Part shown: in pieces, positions 36,918 to 46,844 of the stretch
Position numbering within the stretch: the stretch's first letter is position 1
Layout: each line of letters starts with the position of its first letter
Notes under the pieces: model-generated
Seen by the model: only the letters and a program-made list of their open reading frames with translations
Database searches by the model: none
What the model was told of the DNA's origin: nothing
Made by a program: the position numbers and the translations under genes
From: Nostoc favosum CHAB5714
GTDB lineage: Bacteria; Cyanobacteriota; Cyanobacteriia; Cyanobacteriales; Nostocaceae
Direction: 5' to 3'
NCBI RefSeq assembly: GCF_020829495.1
Contig: NZ_JAIVFQ010000017.1
Span: 1-64,000 of the forward strand
DNA: 64,000 bases

Positions 36918-38029
36918 GCAAAAAAGCAGAGGAGCAAAGGAAAAAGAAGAAACATCTTTTTGTTTTGGGACAGTGCCAATAACTTTAGTTATCGATTGTT
37001 GAAAAATTGGTGGCTATATTGCTTGCAACGAATGCGATCGCGTCTCCTAAACAGGCGCAATGCGCCAACGCTCAAGCCTCTACATTTGTGTATGGGGCTT
37101 GCTCTTTCCTCCCTGGCTTCTCCCAAGGGGAGACGCTAAAAGCGATCTGATATCATGTCCGACTTAATACTTATGTCATTGCGAGCGGAGCGTGGCAATC
37201 CCAAACCTTTGCGATTGCTTCATTTCACTTCGTTGCATTCGCAATGACATATCGTAAGTGATTTGCCGAACTTGATATGACTTCTTGCACTAGTACAGCG
37301 CGGCGTAAATCAAGCTACCATTTTAAAAGTTGCAAAAGCCTTGATATACAAAACTTTTGACACTTCGACTCCTTTCGACTGCGCTCAAGGCAAGTCGCTC
37401 AGTGTTAACTTTTGACTTTCGCCTTGCGGTACTAGGTTTCGCTCTAAATTATCAGAATTTTTAAAGGGAATAAAAAACACGCATTGTTCAATAAAAATAA
37501 TTGTTAACATTTTTGAGGGGTCTAAGTCCCTCGCTTCTAACAAGCGACAAGTTTTGCGGTGGGGTTAAAATCCCCATTGCAAAACAAAATTTACGAATTA
37601 CGAATTACGAATTACGAATTATTTTAATTGCTCAATAGTCACAATAATGAGATTATTGAGCATAAGACTATTTCAAATATCAAGGACTAACCCGAAAGTA
37701 TAAGATAGAAGGTATACCCTAAGTCAGATTAAAATTCCGCTAATTGAATTTACGGAAGAGAAAAAAAGCTCCTCAAGCAGATTTATGTTATCAAATACAG
37801 CCCTATATGCTAGACTTCCTTGTTTCCAGCACCTATACGCGTAAGAGTGGAATTTAGTTCATTGTTGACCATTGTTGAGCGCTGATGTGACTGACAAAAA
37901 TATACTTAGATGTATAGTGCAATGTCTTGATATTTTTGCGAAGATCAAAATAATGTGGCTGAATTCAGTGAATTGCTGATTGTAGTATTTCTGAATTAAA
38001 GGAGCCTCACACTTTAAAAAAAGTTCCCT
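36918..38029. other. 1.1-kb gene-free region with several repeat types
   Basis: No supportable gene. Contents: GC-rich dispersed words (37030-37145, including CTCCCAAGGGGAGACGCTAAA), an inverted pair around 37170-37255 (ATTGCGAGCGGAGCGTGGCAATC and GCATTCGCAATGACAT), a CGACTCCTTTCGACTGCGCTC word (37365), a GTTTTGC...GCAAAAC palindromic repeat (37545-37585), and ACGAATT words. The last 400 bp is AT-rich unique sequence, the likely promoter region of the DHH gene. Confidence 0.5.
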
Positions 38030-39313
38030 ATGTACTTGAATTCTCCCGTTACTCAGTTTGAGAGTTTGTCATCGACCACAGAGCCAAACCCAGAGGAACC
38101 TGAAATAGAAAAAGCGCCAGTGGAAGTTTCATTTAAAACTCCGTCATTACCGCCATCGGTAGGTGAAGGAGCTATATATCTCAGTCAGCGTGGTAATTCC
38201 CTGGCACAACAAAAGTCAGAAGAACTGCAAAGAACCCTTCTGGCACACCGACACGATCGCCAACTGGTAATTCTGCAAGATTTTCCTGACCCTGATGCCC
38301 TTTCCTGTGCCTGGGCTTATCAGTTAATTGCCCAGCAATATGATATCAAATGTGAAATCATTTATGCTGGCGCATTGAGCCATCAAGAAAATATTGCCTT
38401 GGTGAGGCTGACTAATTTACCAATCCAACGCTGGACACCGCAAACCTTGAAAACAAAAGATTTGTCATCTTATCAAGGTTTTGTATTAATTGATAACCAG
38501 GGAACCACTTCACAGCTACTGTCGGCGGTGCAACAGGCTAAAATTCCCCTAGTAGTCCTCATTGACCATCACAGTATCCAAGGTGATCTGCAATCAGAGT
38601 TTGAGGATATCCGTCCCTATGTAAGAGCGACGGCAACAATTTTTACCCAATACCTGCAAACGGGATTATTGGCATTAGATAGCAGCATAAATCAACACGT
38701 CAAATGCGCTACTGCCTTGATGCACGGCTTGCGATCGGATACAAATCGGCTAATGCAAGCGCAAGAAGAAGATTTTATGGCAGCTGCGTATTTAAGCCGA
38801 TTTTATGACGCTCAACTGCTAAACGCAATTTTACAGGCGAATCGTTCCAAGCGGGTAATGGATGTGATCGAGCGATCGCTAAAAAATCGCATCGTCCAAA
38901 ATAACTTTTCCATCGCTGGTGTTGGTTACTTACGCTACGAAGACCGTGACGCCATCCCCCAAGCGGCTGATTTTCTCGTCACCGAAGAAAACGTCCATAC
39001 AGCCGTAGTTTACGGCATTGTTCACGATGAAGACGATGAACTGGAAATAGTCATTGGCTCCCTGAGAACTAGCAAACTGACCCTTGACCCCGATGAATTC
39101 ATCAAAGAAGCCTTTGGACAAGATAGTGCAGGGCGCTTTTTCGGCGGTGGAAGGACAAGCGCAGGCGGCTTTGAAATTCCAATGGGCTTCTTATCTGGCA
39201 GCAACGAAAATTCCGCATACGCGAAAATGAAATGGGAAGTATTCGACGCTCAAATTAAGCAAAAACTGCTGAGGTTAGTTAATCCCAGAGACAACCCGAT
39301 TCAGTCCGAGTAG
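38030..39313 (+). CDS. DHH/DHHA1 phosphoesterase (NrnA-like)
   Basis: 427 residues. After a 60-residue polar N-terminus, the DHH domain shows VILQDFPDPDALSCAWAYQLI (motif I), FVLIDNQGT, VVLIDHHSIQGDL (DHH motif), and ATALMHGLRSDT. The C-terminal DHHA1 domain has DSAGRFFGGGRTSAGGFEIP. Family members degrade nanoRNA, pAp or c-di-nucleotides with Mn2+. Which of these this protein handles cannot be told. The ATG at 38030 is preceded by AAAGGAG at about 38000 with other A-rich sequence between, so the start is moderately supported. Confidence 0.85.
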   Translation: MYLNSPVTQFESLSSTTEPNPEEPEIEKAPVEVSFKTPSLPPSVGEGAIYLSQRGNSLAQQKSEELQRTLLAHRHDRQLVILQDFPDPDALSCAWAYQLIAQQYDIKCEIIYAGALSHQENIALVRLTNLPIQRWTPQTLKTKDLSSYQGFVLIDNQGTTSQLLSAVQQAKIPLVVLIDHHSIQGDLQSEFEDIRPYVRATATIFTQYLQTGLLALDSSINQHVKCATALMHGLRSDTNRLMQAQEEDFMAAAYLSRFYDAQLLNAILQANRSKRVMDVIERSLKNRIVQNNFSIAGVGYLRYEDRDAIPQAADFLVTEENVHTAVVYGIVHDEDDELEIVIGSLRTSKLTLDPDEFIKEAFGQDSAGRFFGGGRTSAGGFEIPMGFLSGSNENSAYAKMKWEVFDAQIKQKLLRLVNPRDNPIQSE

Positions 39314-39478
39314 AGGGAACTCAAGGAGATGCGGAGAACTGCTAACTAATGCAGCAGTCAAAGTGTTTGGTCAAATAGCATCCCTTCCCGATTTTTGATA
39401 AAAGTCGGGAATTTGGGTTTTATGACCTAAATCAAACTTAACTTGCGCCTACCTATTTATTTGCCAAGGAGAAGCGCT

Positions 39479-40165
39479 ATGAAGATTATAGAACTGCAAA
39501 TGTTACAAACTCTGTATGAGCAAGATTTTTATGCTTGGGTAGAGCAGACAGCAGAGCTTTTGCGATGTCTACGACGGGCTACGCCTACGCACCAGTGGGA
39601 CACGCTAGATTTAGAACACTTAATTGAGGAAGTGGTGGACTTGGGTAAAAGCCAACAACGGGCGTTGCAAAGTGCGTTGCGGTTGGTGTTGTCGCATTTG
39701 TTGAAGTGGAAGTATCAACTAGAACGTCGTAGCCACAGTTGGCAAGTGACCATTACCCGTGAGCGACTGAATATAGATGAATTGCTGCAAGAAAGTCCTA
39801 GCTTGCGGCATTTTTTAAATGATGCTGAGTGGATAAATACTACCTATCAAAGAGCGCAGCGAGAGGCAATGGTAGAAAGGGGTTTATCAGAGGAGAACTT
39901 TGCGATCGCTATTGTAAAAAGTTTAGAACTCGCTATTAGTCAACTTTCACCAGAGGATCTAGCTGCTTTTCGTACCTGGTTTGCAGAATTCGATGCAGCA
40001 GCTTGGGATAAACAGATTGAAATTGAACCTGCCTCCCAGTCACCAGATTTTGACTTGATGAATGATAACTTTATTGGGATGTGGAGCGATCGCCAAGATT
40101 TAGCTGATAGCACTGCTTGGGTGCGTGGTGTTCGAGAAAATGAGTGGTCAAAGTCACATGACTAA
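39479..40165 (+). CDS. DUF29 family protein with an in-frame repeat insertion
   Basis: 228 residues from the ATG at 39479 (MKIIELQMLQTLYEQDFYAW), which has AAGGAG at 39466-39471; a longer frame from 39443 lacks such a site. DUF29 landmarks: LYEQDFYAWVEQTAELLR, WDTLDLEHLIEEVVDLGKSQQRALQSALRLVLSHLLKWKYQ, and LLQESPSLRHFL. Between LLR and WDT, the DNA GATGTCTACGACGGGCTACG (about 39564-39583) belongs to a dispersed repeat and adds about 9 residues not expected in the family. DUF29 has no known function. The stop overlaps the start of the PIN gene. Confidence 0.85.
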   Translation: MKIIELQMLQTLYEQDFYAWVEQTAELLRCLRRATPTHQWDTLDLEHLIEEVVDLGKSQQRALQSALRLVLSHLLKWKYQLERRSHSWQVTITRERLNIDELLQESPSLRHFLNDAEWINTTYQRAQREAMVERGLSEENFAIAIVKSLELAISQLSPEDLAAFRTWFAEFDAAAWDKQIEIEPASQSPDFDLMNDNFIGMWSDRQDLADSTAWVRGVRENEWSKSHD

Positions 40166-40547
40166 CTCAACCATCGTTGATACTGATATTCTAATTGATG
40201 CAGGTAGCGGTGTTCTCGAAGCAGTAAAGTGTTTGCAAAATCTGAAAGCGAGTTCTGGCTTGGCAATTAGCATAATCACACAAATGGAACTAATGGTTAG
40301 TTGTCGTAACAAAGCAGAGCTACAAACACTCTTAAATTTCCTCAAGCAGTTTTACATCATTAAGATTGACCAGGCTGTATCTGACACAGCAGTTGATTTA
40401 TTGCGGTCTTATCGGCTCAGTGATAATTTGGCCATTCCTGATAGTCTCATTGCAGCTACAGCAATAGTGTGGAATTACCCGTTTATCACAAAAAACCAAC
40501 GGGATTACAGATTTATTCAAGGTTTAAACCTGTTGCCATATCCGTAA
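40158..40547 (+). CDS. PIN-domain ribonuclease, VapC-like
   Basis: 129 residues from the ATG at 40158. It has the PIN acidic set: IVDTDILIDAG (Asp), ITQMELMVS (Glu), and LAIPDSLIAATAIVW (Asp), plus TKNQRDYRFI. VapC toxins cleave RNA and are normally preceded by a small antitoxin gene. Here the gene overlaps the end of the DUF29 gene by 8 nt (ATGACTAA), and no antitoxin-like gene is present. The overlap implies translational coupling with DUF29. Confidence 0.85.
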   Translation: MTNSTIVDTDILIDAGSGVLEAVKCLQNLKASSGLAISIITQMELMVSCRNKAELQTLLNFLKQFYIIKIDQAVSDTAVDLLRSYRLSDNLAIPDSLIAATAIVWNYPFITKNQRDYRFIQGLNLLPYP

Positions 40548-40699
40548 CACGTTAGAACACCTAACGCCGCGTTGCACCGGACAGATCGCATATCAACGAA
40601 TACGTAATAATGATTAAGATTAGGATAGGTTAATTGACAGCAGACGTAAATCCTAACTAAGCACGGGCTACGCCCCGCTATGCTAACAGAACTCAAAGT

Positions 40700-41194
40700 A
40701 TGGAACTATATTTAATTCGTCATGGCATCGCCGAAGATAAAGGATTAGGCATCAAAGATGAGGAACGCAGCCTTACCAAAGAAGGACGGCAAAAAACTGA
40801 GAAAGTCGCTCAGAAACTTGTTAAATTGGGATTAAACTTTGATTTGATTCTCACCAGCCCCTTAGTGCGGGCCCGCCAAACGGCTGATATCCTCATAGCA
40901 GAAAAACTAAGCTCCCAATTAGAGGAATCTAGCCACCTCGCCCACGATGGTCAAATTTCTAGTTGGCTAAAAGACTGGTTAAAGCCAAGAAATTATTCCC
41001 AAAATACCCAATTGGCACTGGTTGGACACGAACCTGATTTGACCAATTGGGCAGAAATTCTCCTATGGGGAGAAGTCAAAGCAAGCTTAGTCTTGAAAAA
41101 AGCAGGTATGATTGGGATAAAACTACCAGAAACAGGTTCTCCTCTGGGTCGGAGTCAGATGTTTTGGTTGACACCACCCAAGTACCTGCTATAA
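40700..41194 (+). CDS. sixA: Phosphohistidine phosphatase SixA
   Basis: 164 residues, histidine-phosphatase fold. The protein begins MELYLIRHGIAEDKG with the RHG catalytic motif; then LTKEGRQKTEKVA, LILTSPLVRARQTADIL, and LVGHEPDLTNWAEIL with the second catalytic His. SixA removes phosphate from phospho-His residues, classically on Hpt domains. It lies in front of gltA in the same direction, 107 bp apart. Confidence 0.9.
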   Translation: MELYLIRHGIAEDKGLGIKDEERSLTKEGRQKTEKVAQKLVKLGLNFDLILTSPLVRARQTADILIAEKLSSQLEESSHLAHDGQISSWLKDWLKPRNYSQNTQLALVGHEPDLTNWAEILLWGEVKASLVLKKAGMIGIKLPETGSPLGRSQMFWLTPPKYLL

Positions 41195-41301
41195 CAGTTT
41201 TTCAACATTTCCAATTGTTGTTAGAAGGGCTACTGTTATAGCGACAATAATTTCTGGTAAGTTAGCTTGATCAGATATTTCACAAAGCGAATGGTGGTGC
41301 C

Positions 41302-42438
41302 ATGATGGTGTGCGAATACAAGCCTGGTTTAGAAGGCATTCCCGCCGCCCAATCAAGTATCAGCTATGTTGATGGGCAAAAGGGAATACTAGAATATCGT
41401 GGCATCCGGATTGAGGAACTAGCAGAAAAAAGTACATTCCTAGAAACTGCTTATCTCTTAATCTGGGGCGAACTGCCAAGCAACGAAGAATTGAAAGCAT
41501 TTGAGCATGAAGTTCGTTATCACCGGCGGATAAAATACCGCATTCGGGACATGATGAAATGCTTTCCAGAAAGCGGTCACCCAATGGATGCGCTGCAAGC
41601 CTCTGCTGCTGCTTTAGGGTTATTTTATTCGCTTCGGGATTTACATAATCCTGCCTACATTCGGGATTCAGTGGTGCGCCTGATAGCAACCATTCCCACG
41701 ATGGTAGCAGCGTTCCAACTGATGCGAAAAGGCAATGACCCGATACGTCCCCGTGATGACTTAGACTACTCCGCCAACTTTCTATACATGCTCGATGAGA
41801 AAGAACCCGATCCTCTGATGGCGCGGATTTTTGATATCTGCTTGATACTTCAAGTTGAGCATACAATGAATGCTTCTACTTTCAGTGCCAGGGTGACAGC
41901 TTCCACCTTAACTGATCCTTACGCTGTGGTTGCTAGTGCAGTGGGAACTTTGGGAGGGCCCTTGCATGGCGGAGCCAATGAAGAAGTAATTCAGATGTTG
42001 GAAAAAATTGGCTCTGTGGAAAATGTCCGTCCCTACATAGAGGATTGTCTGCAAACTAAATCTAAGATTATGGGCTTTGGACATCGTGTGTATAAAGTGA
42101 AAGACCCACGAGCCACAATCTTACAAGGTCTAGCAGAACAGCTGTTTGAAAAGTTTGGGCATGACAAGTTCTATGATATTGCCCTAGAGATGGAACGCGT
42201 GGTAGAGGAAAAACTCGGTAGCAAAGGGATTTATCCCAATATTGACTTTTACTCAGGTTTGGTGTATAGGAAGATGGGGATTCCTACAGACTTGTTTACG
42301 CCAATATTTGCGATCGCTCGCGTTGCCGGTTGGTTAGCCCACTGGAAAGAACAACTAGCAGAAAACCGGATTTTCCGTCCTACCCAGGTTTACAACGGTC
42401 TGCACGAAGTTACTTATACCCCAATTGACAAACGGTAA
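41302..42438 (+). CDS. gltA: Citrate synthase
   Basis: 378 residues, short (type I, dimeric-like) citrate synthase. GILEYRGIRIEELAEKSTFLETAYLLIWGELP, then HxxHGGAN in GGPLHGGANEEVI, IMGFGHRVYKVKDPR with catalytic His, and the catalytic Asp in IYPNIDFYSGLVY. Condenses oxaloacetate and acetyl-CoA. Two in-frame ATG codons open the gene (41302 and 41305). It lies upstream of ndhA, an arrangement common in Nostoc-group genomes. Confidence 0.95.
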   Translation: MMVCEYKPGLEGIPAAQSSISYVDGQKGILEYRGIRIEELAEKSTFLETAYLLIWGELPSNEELKAFEHEVRYHRRIKYRIRDMMKCFPESGHPMDALQASAAALGLFYSLRDLHNPAYIRDSVVRLIATIPTMVAAFQLMRKGNDPIRPRDDLDYSANFLYMLDEKEPDPLMARIFDICLILQVEHTMNASTFSARVTASTLTDPYAVVASAVGTLGGPLHGGANEEVIQMLEKIGSVENVRPYIEDCLQTKSKIMGFGHRVYKVKDPRATILQGLAEQLFEKFGHDKFYDIALEMERVVEEKLGSKGIYPNIDFYSGLVYRKMGIPTDLFTPIFAIARVAGWLAHWKEQLAENRIFRPTQVYNGLHEVTYTPIDKR

Positions 42439-42839
42439 ATGGGCATGGGGCATGGGGCATGGGGCATGGGGCATGGGGCATGGGGCATTGAAAAGAAGCA
42501 GAGGGGCAGGGTGCAGGGGGCAGGGGGCAGAGGGGAAAACTCTTCTCCCTTATCTTCCCCTGCTTCCCCTGCTTCCCCTGCTCCCTCTGCTCCCTCTGCT
42601 CCCCCTGCTTCCTCATGCCCCCGTCTCCTCAATAGCAATCTCAATGCCAACCATAAGTAGAAGTTCTCATCTCGCTTCAGAGGGCTAAAACCATCCAAGG
42701 ATATACTAGGCATGGGAATTAGCAACAAATCTTCAATCAAGCGTCATCTGGGCAAAAATTAAAAATGGGTGAATTTACAGGTATTAATTCAACTAATAGT
42801 TGTAATTCACCATGACTCGATGTCTTAAAGAGTGGAAAC
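42439..42839. repeat. Spacer gltA-ndhA with heptamer and nonamer tandem repeats
   Basis: Right after the gltA stop come about six GGGCATG(G) heptamers (42438-42487), then AGGGGGC(A) units and CTTCCCCTG/CTCCCTCTG nonamers (42545-42612). The remaining 220 bp is unique sequence and presumably contains the ndhA promoter. Confidence 0.8.
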
Positions 42840-43958
42840 ATGAACTCAGGAATTGACCTCCAAGGAACTTTTATTGAATCCCTCCGGGATTTAGGTATAC
42901 CACCAGGAACAGCCAAAGCAATTTGGATGCCACTGCCAATGATACTGATGCTGATTGGGGCAACAGTGGGGGTATTAGTTGCTACTTGGCTAGAACGAAA
43001 AATTTCCGCCGCCGCACAGCAGCGAATTGGGCCAGAATACCAGGGGCCTTTTGGGTTGCTGGTACCTGTAGCGGATGGTTTGAAGTTGGTATTTAAAGAA
43101 GATATAGTACCAGCTAAATCTGACCCTTGGCTGTTTACCCTTGGGCCAATTATTGTTGTGATTCCGGTGTTTCTGTCATTCCTGATCGTCCCCTTTGGGC
43201 AGAACATCGTAATTAGCAATGTGGGCATGGGCGTATTCTTGTGGATTGCCTTGTCAAGCATTCAACCCATTGGTTTGTTAATGGCTGGCTACGCATCTAA
43301 TAATAAATACTCCCTTTTAGGGGGGTTGCGGGCAGCAGCGCAATCTATTAGTTATGAAATTCCTTTGGCGCTGGCGGTGTTAGCGATCGCTATGATGTCT
43401 AATAGCCTCGACACCGTTGATATTGTCAATCAACAGTCTGGCTACGGCATTCTGGGCTGGAACATTTGGCGACAACCAATCGGTTTCCTAATCTTTTGGA
43501 TAGCCGCCCTAGCTGAATGCGAACGATTACCCTTTGACTTACCTGAAGCGGAAGAAGAAATCGTCGCAGGCTATCAGACTGAATACTCAGGTATGAAATT
43601 CGGTCTTTTCTACCTGGGTTCTTACGTTAACTTGATTCTTTCTTCCTTACTAGTAGCAATTCTCTACCTGGGCGGTTGGGACTTTCCCATTCCCCTCAAC
43701 CTCATCGCTGGTTGGCTGGGAGTCAGTGAACTAAATCCCGTGTTCCAGATAGTAACTGCTGCTTTGGGGATCACCATGACCGTGTTCAAAGCCTATTTAC
43801 TAGTGTTTGTCGCCATCCTGTTGCGCTGGACAGTGCCACGGGTACGGATTGACCAGCTGTTAGATTTAGGATGGAAGTTTTTGTTGCCAGTTGGCTTGGT
43901 TAATCTCCTATTAACCGCCGCTCTGAAACTAGCCTTTCCCTTCGCCTTCGGCGGGTAA
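42840..43958 (+). CDS. ndhA: NAD(P)H-quinone oxidoreductase (NDH-1) subunit 1
   Basis: 372 residues, eight or so membrane helices, normal length for cyanobacterial NdhA. Family blocks: [68 protein letters not shown], and [13 protein letters not shown]. It forms part of the quinone chamber of the thylakoid complex that carries respiratory and cyclic electron flow from ferredoxin. First gene of ndhA-ndhI-ndhG-ndhE. Confidence 0.97.
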   Translation: MNSGIDLQGTFIESLRDLGIPPGTAKAIWMPLPMILMLIGATVGVLVATWLERKISAAAQQRIGPEYQGPFGLLVPVADGLKLVFKEDIVPAKSDPWLFTLGPIIVVIPVFLSFLIVPFGQNIVISNVGMGVFLWIALSSIQPIGLLMAGYASNNKYSLLGGLRAAAQSISYEIPLALAVLAIAMMSNSLDTVDIVNQQSGYGILGWNIWRQPIGFLIFWIAALAECERLPFDLPEAEEEIVAGYQTEYSGMKFGLFYLGSYVNLILSSLLVAILYLGGWDFPIPLNLIAGWLGVSELNPVFQIVTAALGITMTVFKAYLLVFVAILLRWTVPRVRIDQLLDLGWKFLLPVGLVNLLLTAALKLAFPFAFGG

Positions 43959-43964
43959 TGAGAG

Positions 43965-44090
43965 AGTTAAGAGTTAAGAGTTAGGAGTTATAAGTTATGA
44001 GTTATGAGTTATGAGTTTTTAATTAACTCCTCATTCCTCACTCCTAACTCCTCACTCCTCACTCCTCACTCCTAACTTTTATCCCCTTAA
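43965..44090. repeat. Heptamer repeats between ndhA and ndhI
   Basis: Units of the type GAGTTAA/GAGTTAT on the left and CTCCTCA/CTCCTAA on the right. The two halves are roughly complementary, so the transcript could fold into a long hairpin inside the ndh operon. Confidence 0.8.
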
Positions 44091-44104
44091 AAGAGAGACA
44101 AAAA

Positions 44105-44689
44105 ATGCTAAAGTTCCTGAAACAAGTTGGTGATTACGCCAAAGAAACAGTACAAGCTGCGCGTTACATTGGTCAGGGGCTTTCTGTCACCTTCGATCAC
44201 ATGCGGCGGCGTCCGATTACCGTACAGTACCCTTACGAGAAACTGATTCCTGGCGAACGGTTTCGCGGTAGAATTCACTTTGAATTTGATAAGTGTATCG
44301 CCTGCGAAGTCTGTGTTCGCGTTTGTCCAATTAACCTGCCTGTAGTAGATTGGGAATACGACAAAGCCAGCAAAAAGAAAAAACTCAACCACTACAGCAT
44401 TGACTTTGGAGTTTGTATCTTTTGCGGTAATTGTGTGGAATTTTGCCCCACTAACTGTCTATCTATGACAGAAGAGTATGAGCTTTCCACTTACGATCGC
44501 CATGAATTGAACTATGACAGCGTAGCGCTAGGTCGTCTGCCCTACAAGGTAACAGATGATCCAATGGTTACACCACTGCGCGAACTAGTTTACCTACCCA
44601 AGGGCGTCCTCGAACCACATGGACTGCCCGCAGATGCACCGCGTGCTGGTGCGCGTCCAGAAAACCTGGTAGAACAAACAGAAAAATAA
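44105..44689 (+). CDS. ndhI: NDH-1 subunit I (two [4Fe-4S] clusters)
   Basis: 194 residues. Two ferredoxin motifs: [16 protein letters not shown] and [16 protein letters not shown], each CxxCxxCxxxCP. The peripheral-arm subunit passes electrons towards plastoquinone. An AAAGAGAGA purine stretch lies just before the ATG. The C-terminal tail (about 150-194) is Pro/Ala-rich, as in other cyanobacterial NdhI. Followed by an 81-bp spacer of AATGACT-type heptamers. Confidence 0.97.
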   Translation: MLKFLKQVGDYAKETVQAARYIGQGLSVTFDHMRRRPITVQYPYEKLIPGERFRGRIHFEFDKCIACEVCVRVCPINLPVVDWEYDKASKKKKLNHYSIDFGVCIFCGNCVEFCPTNCLSMTEEYELSTYDRHELNYDSVALGRLPYKVTDDPMVTPLRELVYLPKGVLEPHGLPADAPRAGARPENLVEQTEK

Positions 44690-44770
44690 ATGTCATTAGT
44701 CATTTGTCCTTTCCTAATGACCAATGACCAATGACTAATGACTAAATCCAATGACTAAGGACAAAAAACA

Positions 44771-45385
44771 GTGAATCTAGCGGAAGGAGTACAGTTTGTA
44801 TCGCTTGGCATACTAGGCGTGATGATGATTGGGGCAGCCATTGGTGTAGTGCTGTTCTCCAACATCGTCTATTCTGCCTTTTTGCTGGGGGGTGTGTTCA
44901 TCAGCATAGCGGGAATCTACCTGTTGCTAAATGCTGATTTTGTTGCAGCTGCACAAATACTGATTTACGTTGGGGCGGTTAACGTGTTGATTTTGTTTGC
45001 CATTATGTTGGTGAACAAGCGGGAGGATTTTGTAGCATTTCCCAACTCTTGGGTGCGGAAAGTACTAACGGGTATAGTCAGTGTAGGATTGTTCGGTCTT
45101 TTAAGTACGATGGTGCTGGCTACTCCTTGGGCTTACTCACCTGCTCCTGTGGCGGGTGGTGAAAGTTCTATAGTTTTAATTGGAGAACATTTCTTCACTG
45201 ACTTTTTACTGCCTTTTGAACTGGCTTCCATTTTGCTGCTGATAGCAATGGTAGGAGCAATTATTTTGGCACGCCGCGAGTATTTGCCAGACCTGTTGAC
45301 ACCATCCAAACTGGGGCAAACTGTTTTGACTTTGCAAGAACGCCCCAGAGAACTAGTATCAACAACCAGCGAAATAAAAGAGTAA
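44771..45385 (+). CDS. ndhG: NDH-1 subunit 6
   Basis: 204 residues starting with GTG (44771). Five membrane helices with the conserved pi-bulge helix region FVAAAQILIYVGAVNVLILFAIMLVNKRE. The start is set by the family N-terminus (NLAEGVQFVSLGILGVMMIGAAIGVV); upstream sequence is heptamer repeat. 60 bp before ndhE. Confidence 0.95.
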   Translation: MNLAEGVQFVSLGILGVMMIGAAIGVVLFSNIVYSAFLLGGVFISIAGIYLLLNADFVAAAQILIYVGAVNVLILFAIMLVNKREDFVAFPNSWVRKVLTGIVSVGLFGLLSTMVLATPWAYSPAPVAGGESSIVLIGEHFFTDFLLPFELASILLLIAMVGAIILARREYLPDLLTPSKLGQTVLTLQERPRELVSTTSEIKE

Positions 45386-45445
45386 TATTTGCGACTTCAT
45401 TCGCAGATAAATAGTCAGATTTTTTCAGGAGGGATATTCAGATTC

Positions 45446-45751
45446 ATGCAACTCCAGTACTTTCTATTACTAGCAGCAGCTTTATTCTGTATCGGCATCT
45501 ACGGTTTAATTACCAGCCGCAACGCTGTGCGGGTGCTGATGTCAATTGAGTTACTGCTCAATGCTGTTAATCTGAATTTAATGGCATTTTCCAACTTCCT
45601 CGACTCAACATTAATTAAGGGTCAGGTTTTCACAGTATTTGTGATTACCGTGGCCGCAGCCGAGGCGGCGGTGGGTTTAGCGATCGTGCTTGCCATTTAT
45701 CGCAACCGCGATACCGTCGATATGGAGCAGTTTAATCTCCTGAAGTGGTAA
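45446..45751 (+). CDS. ndhE: NDH-1 subunit 4L
   Basis: 101 residues, three helices, [45 protein letters not shown] and the buried-Glu helix [22 protein letters not shown]. The ATG at 45446 has a strong AGGAGGG site at 45427-45433; the longer frame from TTG at 45389 is not used by the family. Ends 6 nt before the likely nadK start. Confidence 0.95.
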   Translation: MQLQYFLLLAAALFCIGIYGLITSRNAVRVLMSIELLLNAVNLNLMAFSNFLDSTLIKGQVFTVFVITVAAAEAAVGLAIVLAIYRNRDTVDMEQFNLLKW

Positions 45752-45757
45752 TTGTGC

Positions 45758-46678
45758 GTGCAACTCAAGCAGGTAATCATTGCTTATAAAGCGCGGGATG
45801 CCCGGAGTAAACAATGGGCAGAAATCTGTGCTAAACAACTAGAAAGTCGCGAGTGCCAGGTGTTGATGGGGCCTAGCGGCCCGAAAGACAACCCCTATCC
45901 TGTCTTTTTGGCTTCGGCGGCTCAACCAATCGATCTCGCCTTGGTACTCGGTGGCGATGGTACTGTTTTAACTGGTGCCAGACATTTAGCCCCAGCGGGC
46001 ATCCCTATTCTGGGAGTGAATGTGGGAGGTCATCTGGGGTTTTTAACTGAGTCAGTGGAAGAATTTCAGGATACTGAAAAAGTTTGGGATCGACTGTTTG
46101 AGGATCGCTATGCTATCCAACGACGGATGATGTTACAAGCTGCTGTGTATGAGGGTCACGGGTCTAATTTAGAACCAGTGAGTGAGCATTATCTGGCTCT
46201 GAATGAGTTTTGTGTCAAACCCGCCTCCGCAGACCGGATGATTACTTCAATTCTGGAAATGGAAATTGACGGTGAGGTAGTCGATCAGTACGTCGGGGAC
46301 GGGTTGATTATTTCCACCCCCACAGGTTCCACTGGTTACACTGTTTCTGCTAATGGGCCAATTATGCATGATGGTATGGAGGCGATTACGATCACTCCTA
46401 TTTGTGCAATGAGCCTTTCTAGTCGCCCCCTCGTTTTACCCCCTGGTTCTGTGGTGAGTATTTGGCCTTTGGGGGATTATGATTTGAGTACAAAATTGTG
46501 GACAGATGGGGTTTTGGGAACTTCTATATGGCCGGGACACCGCGTTGATGTGCGGATGGCAGATTGTCGGGCTAAATTTATTATTTTGCGCGAGAACAAT
46601 TCCTACTATCAAACGCTGCGGGAGAAGTTGCTTTGGGCAGGTACAAGGGTTCACTACAGCAATAATCACCGTAATTAA
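45758..46678 (+). CDS. nadK: NAD kinase
   Basis: 306 residues from GTG at 45758 (MQLKQVIIAYK); a TTG at 45752 is also in frame. GGDGT motif in LVLGGDGTVLTGARHLAP, then GVNVGGHLGFLTE, NEFCVKPA, DGLIISTPTGSTGYTVSANGPIMH, and SLSSRPLVLPPGS. Makes NADP+ from NAD+ and ATP. It is packed against ndhE and probably belongs to the ndh operon, which links NADP supply with electron transport genes. Two NAD kinases are common in cyanobacteria; which type this is cannot be said. Confidence 0.95.
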   Translation: MQLKQVIIAYKARDARSKQWAEICAKQLESRECQVLMGPSGPKDNPYPVFLASAAQPIDLALVLGGDGTVLTGARHLAPAGIPILGVNVGGHLGFLTESVEEFQDTEKVWDRLFEDRYAIQRRMMLQAAVYEGHGSNLEPVSEHYLALNEFCVKPASADRMITSILEMEIDGEVVDQYVGDGLIISTPTGSTGYTVSANGPIMHDGMEAITITPICAMSLSSRPLVLPPGSVVSIWPLGDYDLSTKLWTDGVLGTSIWPGHRVDVRMADCRAKFIILRENNSYYQTLREKLLWAGTRVHYSNNHRN

Positions 46679-46765
46679 TTTAGTATTTTAGAGTGCATTT
46701 ACCGCAGATTGCAATGGCGTAGGCGATCGCTACGCTCACCGCAGCCATCGCAACCAAAATTATCC

Positions 46766-46797
46766 AAGCCCCTGGATTTATCCGGGGGCTTTGACTT
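46766..46797 (+). terminator. Rho-independent terminator after nadK
   Basis: AAGCCCCTGGA / TCCGGGGGCTT stem (11 bp with one G-T pair), loop TTTA, followed by TTGACTTTCTTT. Lies 88 bp after the nadK stop and would end the gltA-ndh-nadK region. Confidence 0.75.
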
Positions 46798-46844
46798 TCT
46801 TTGCTGATACCATTTCACTTTAATAATGATACAAATACGCTAGT

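Noticed and set aside
42439-42660. Gly/Trp/Met-rich and Pro/Leu-rich open frames after gltA
   Set aside because: Translations of GGGCATG heptamers and CTTCCCCTG nonamers; not genes.
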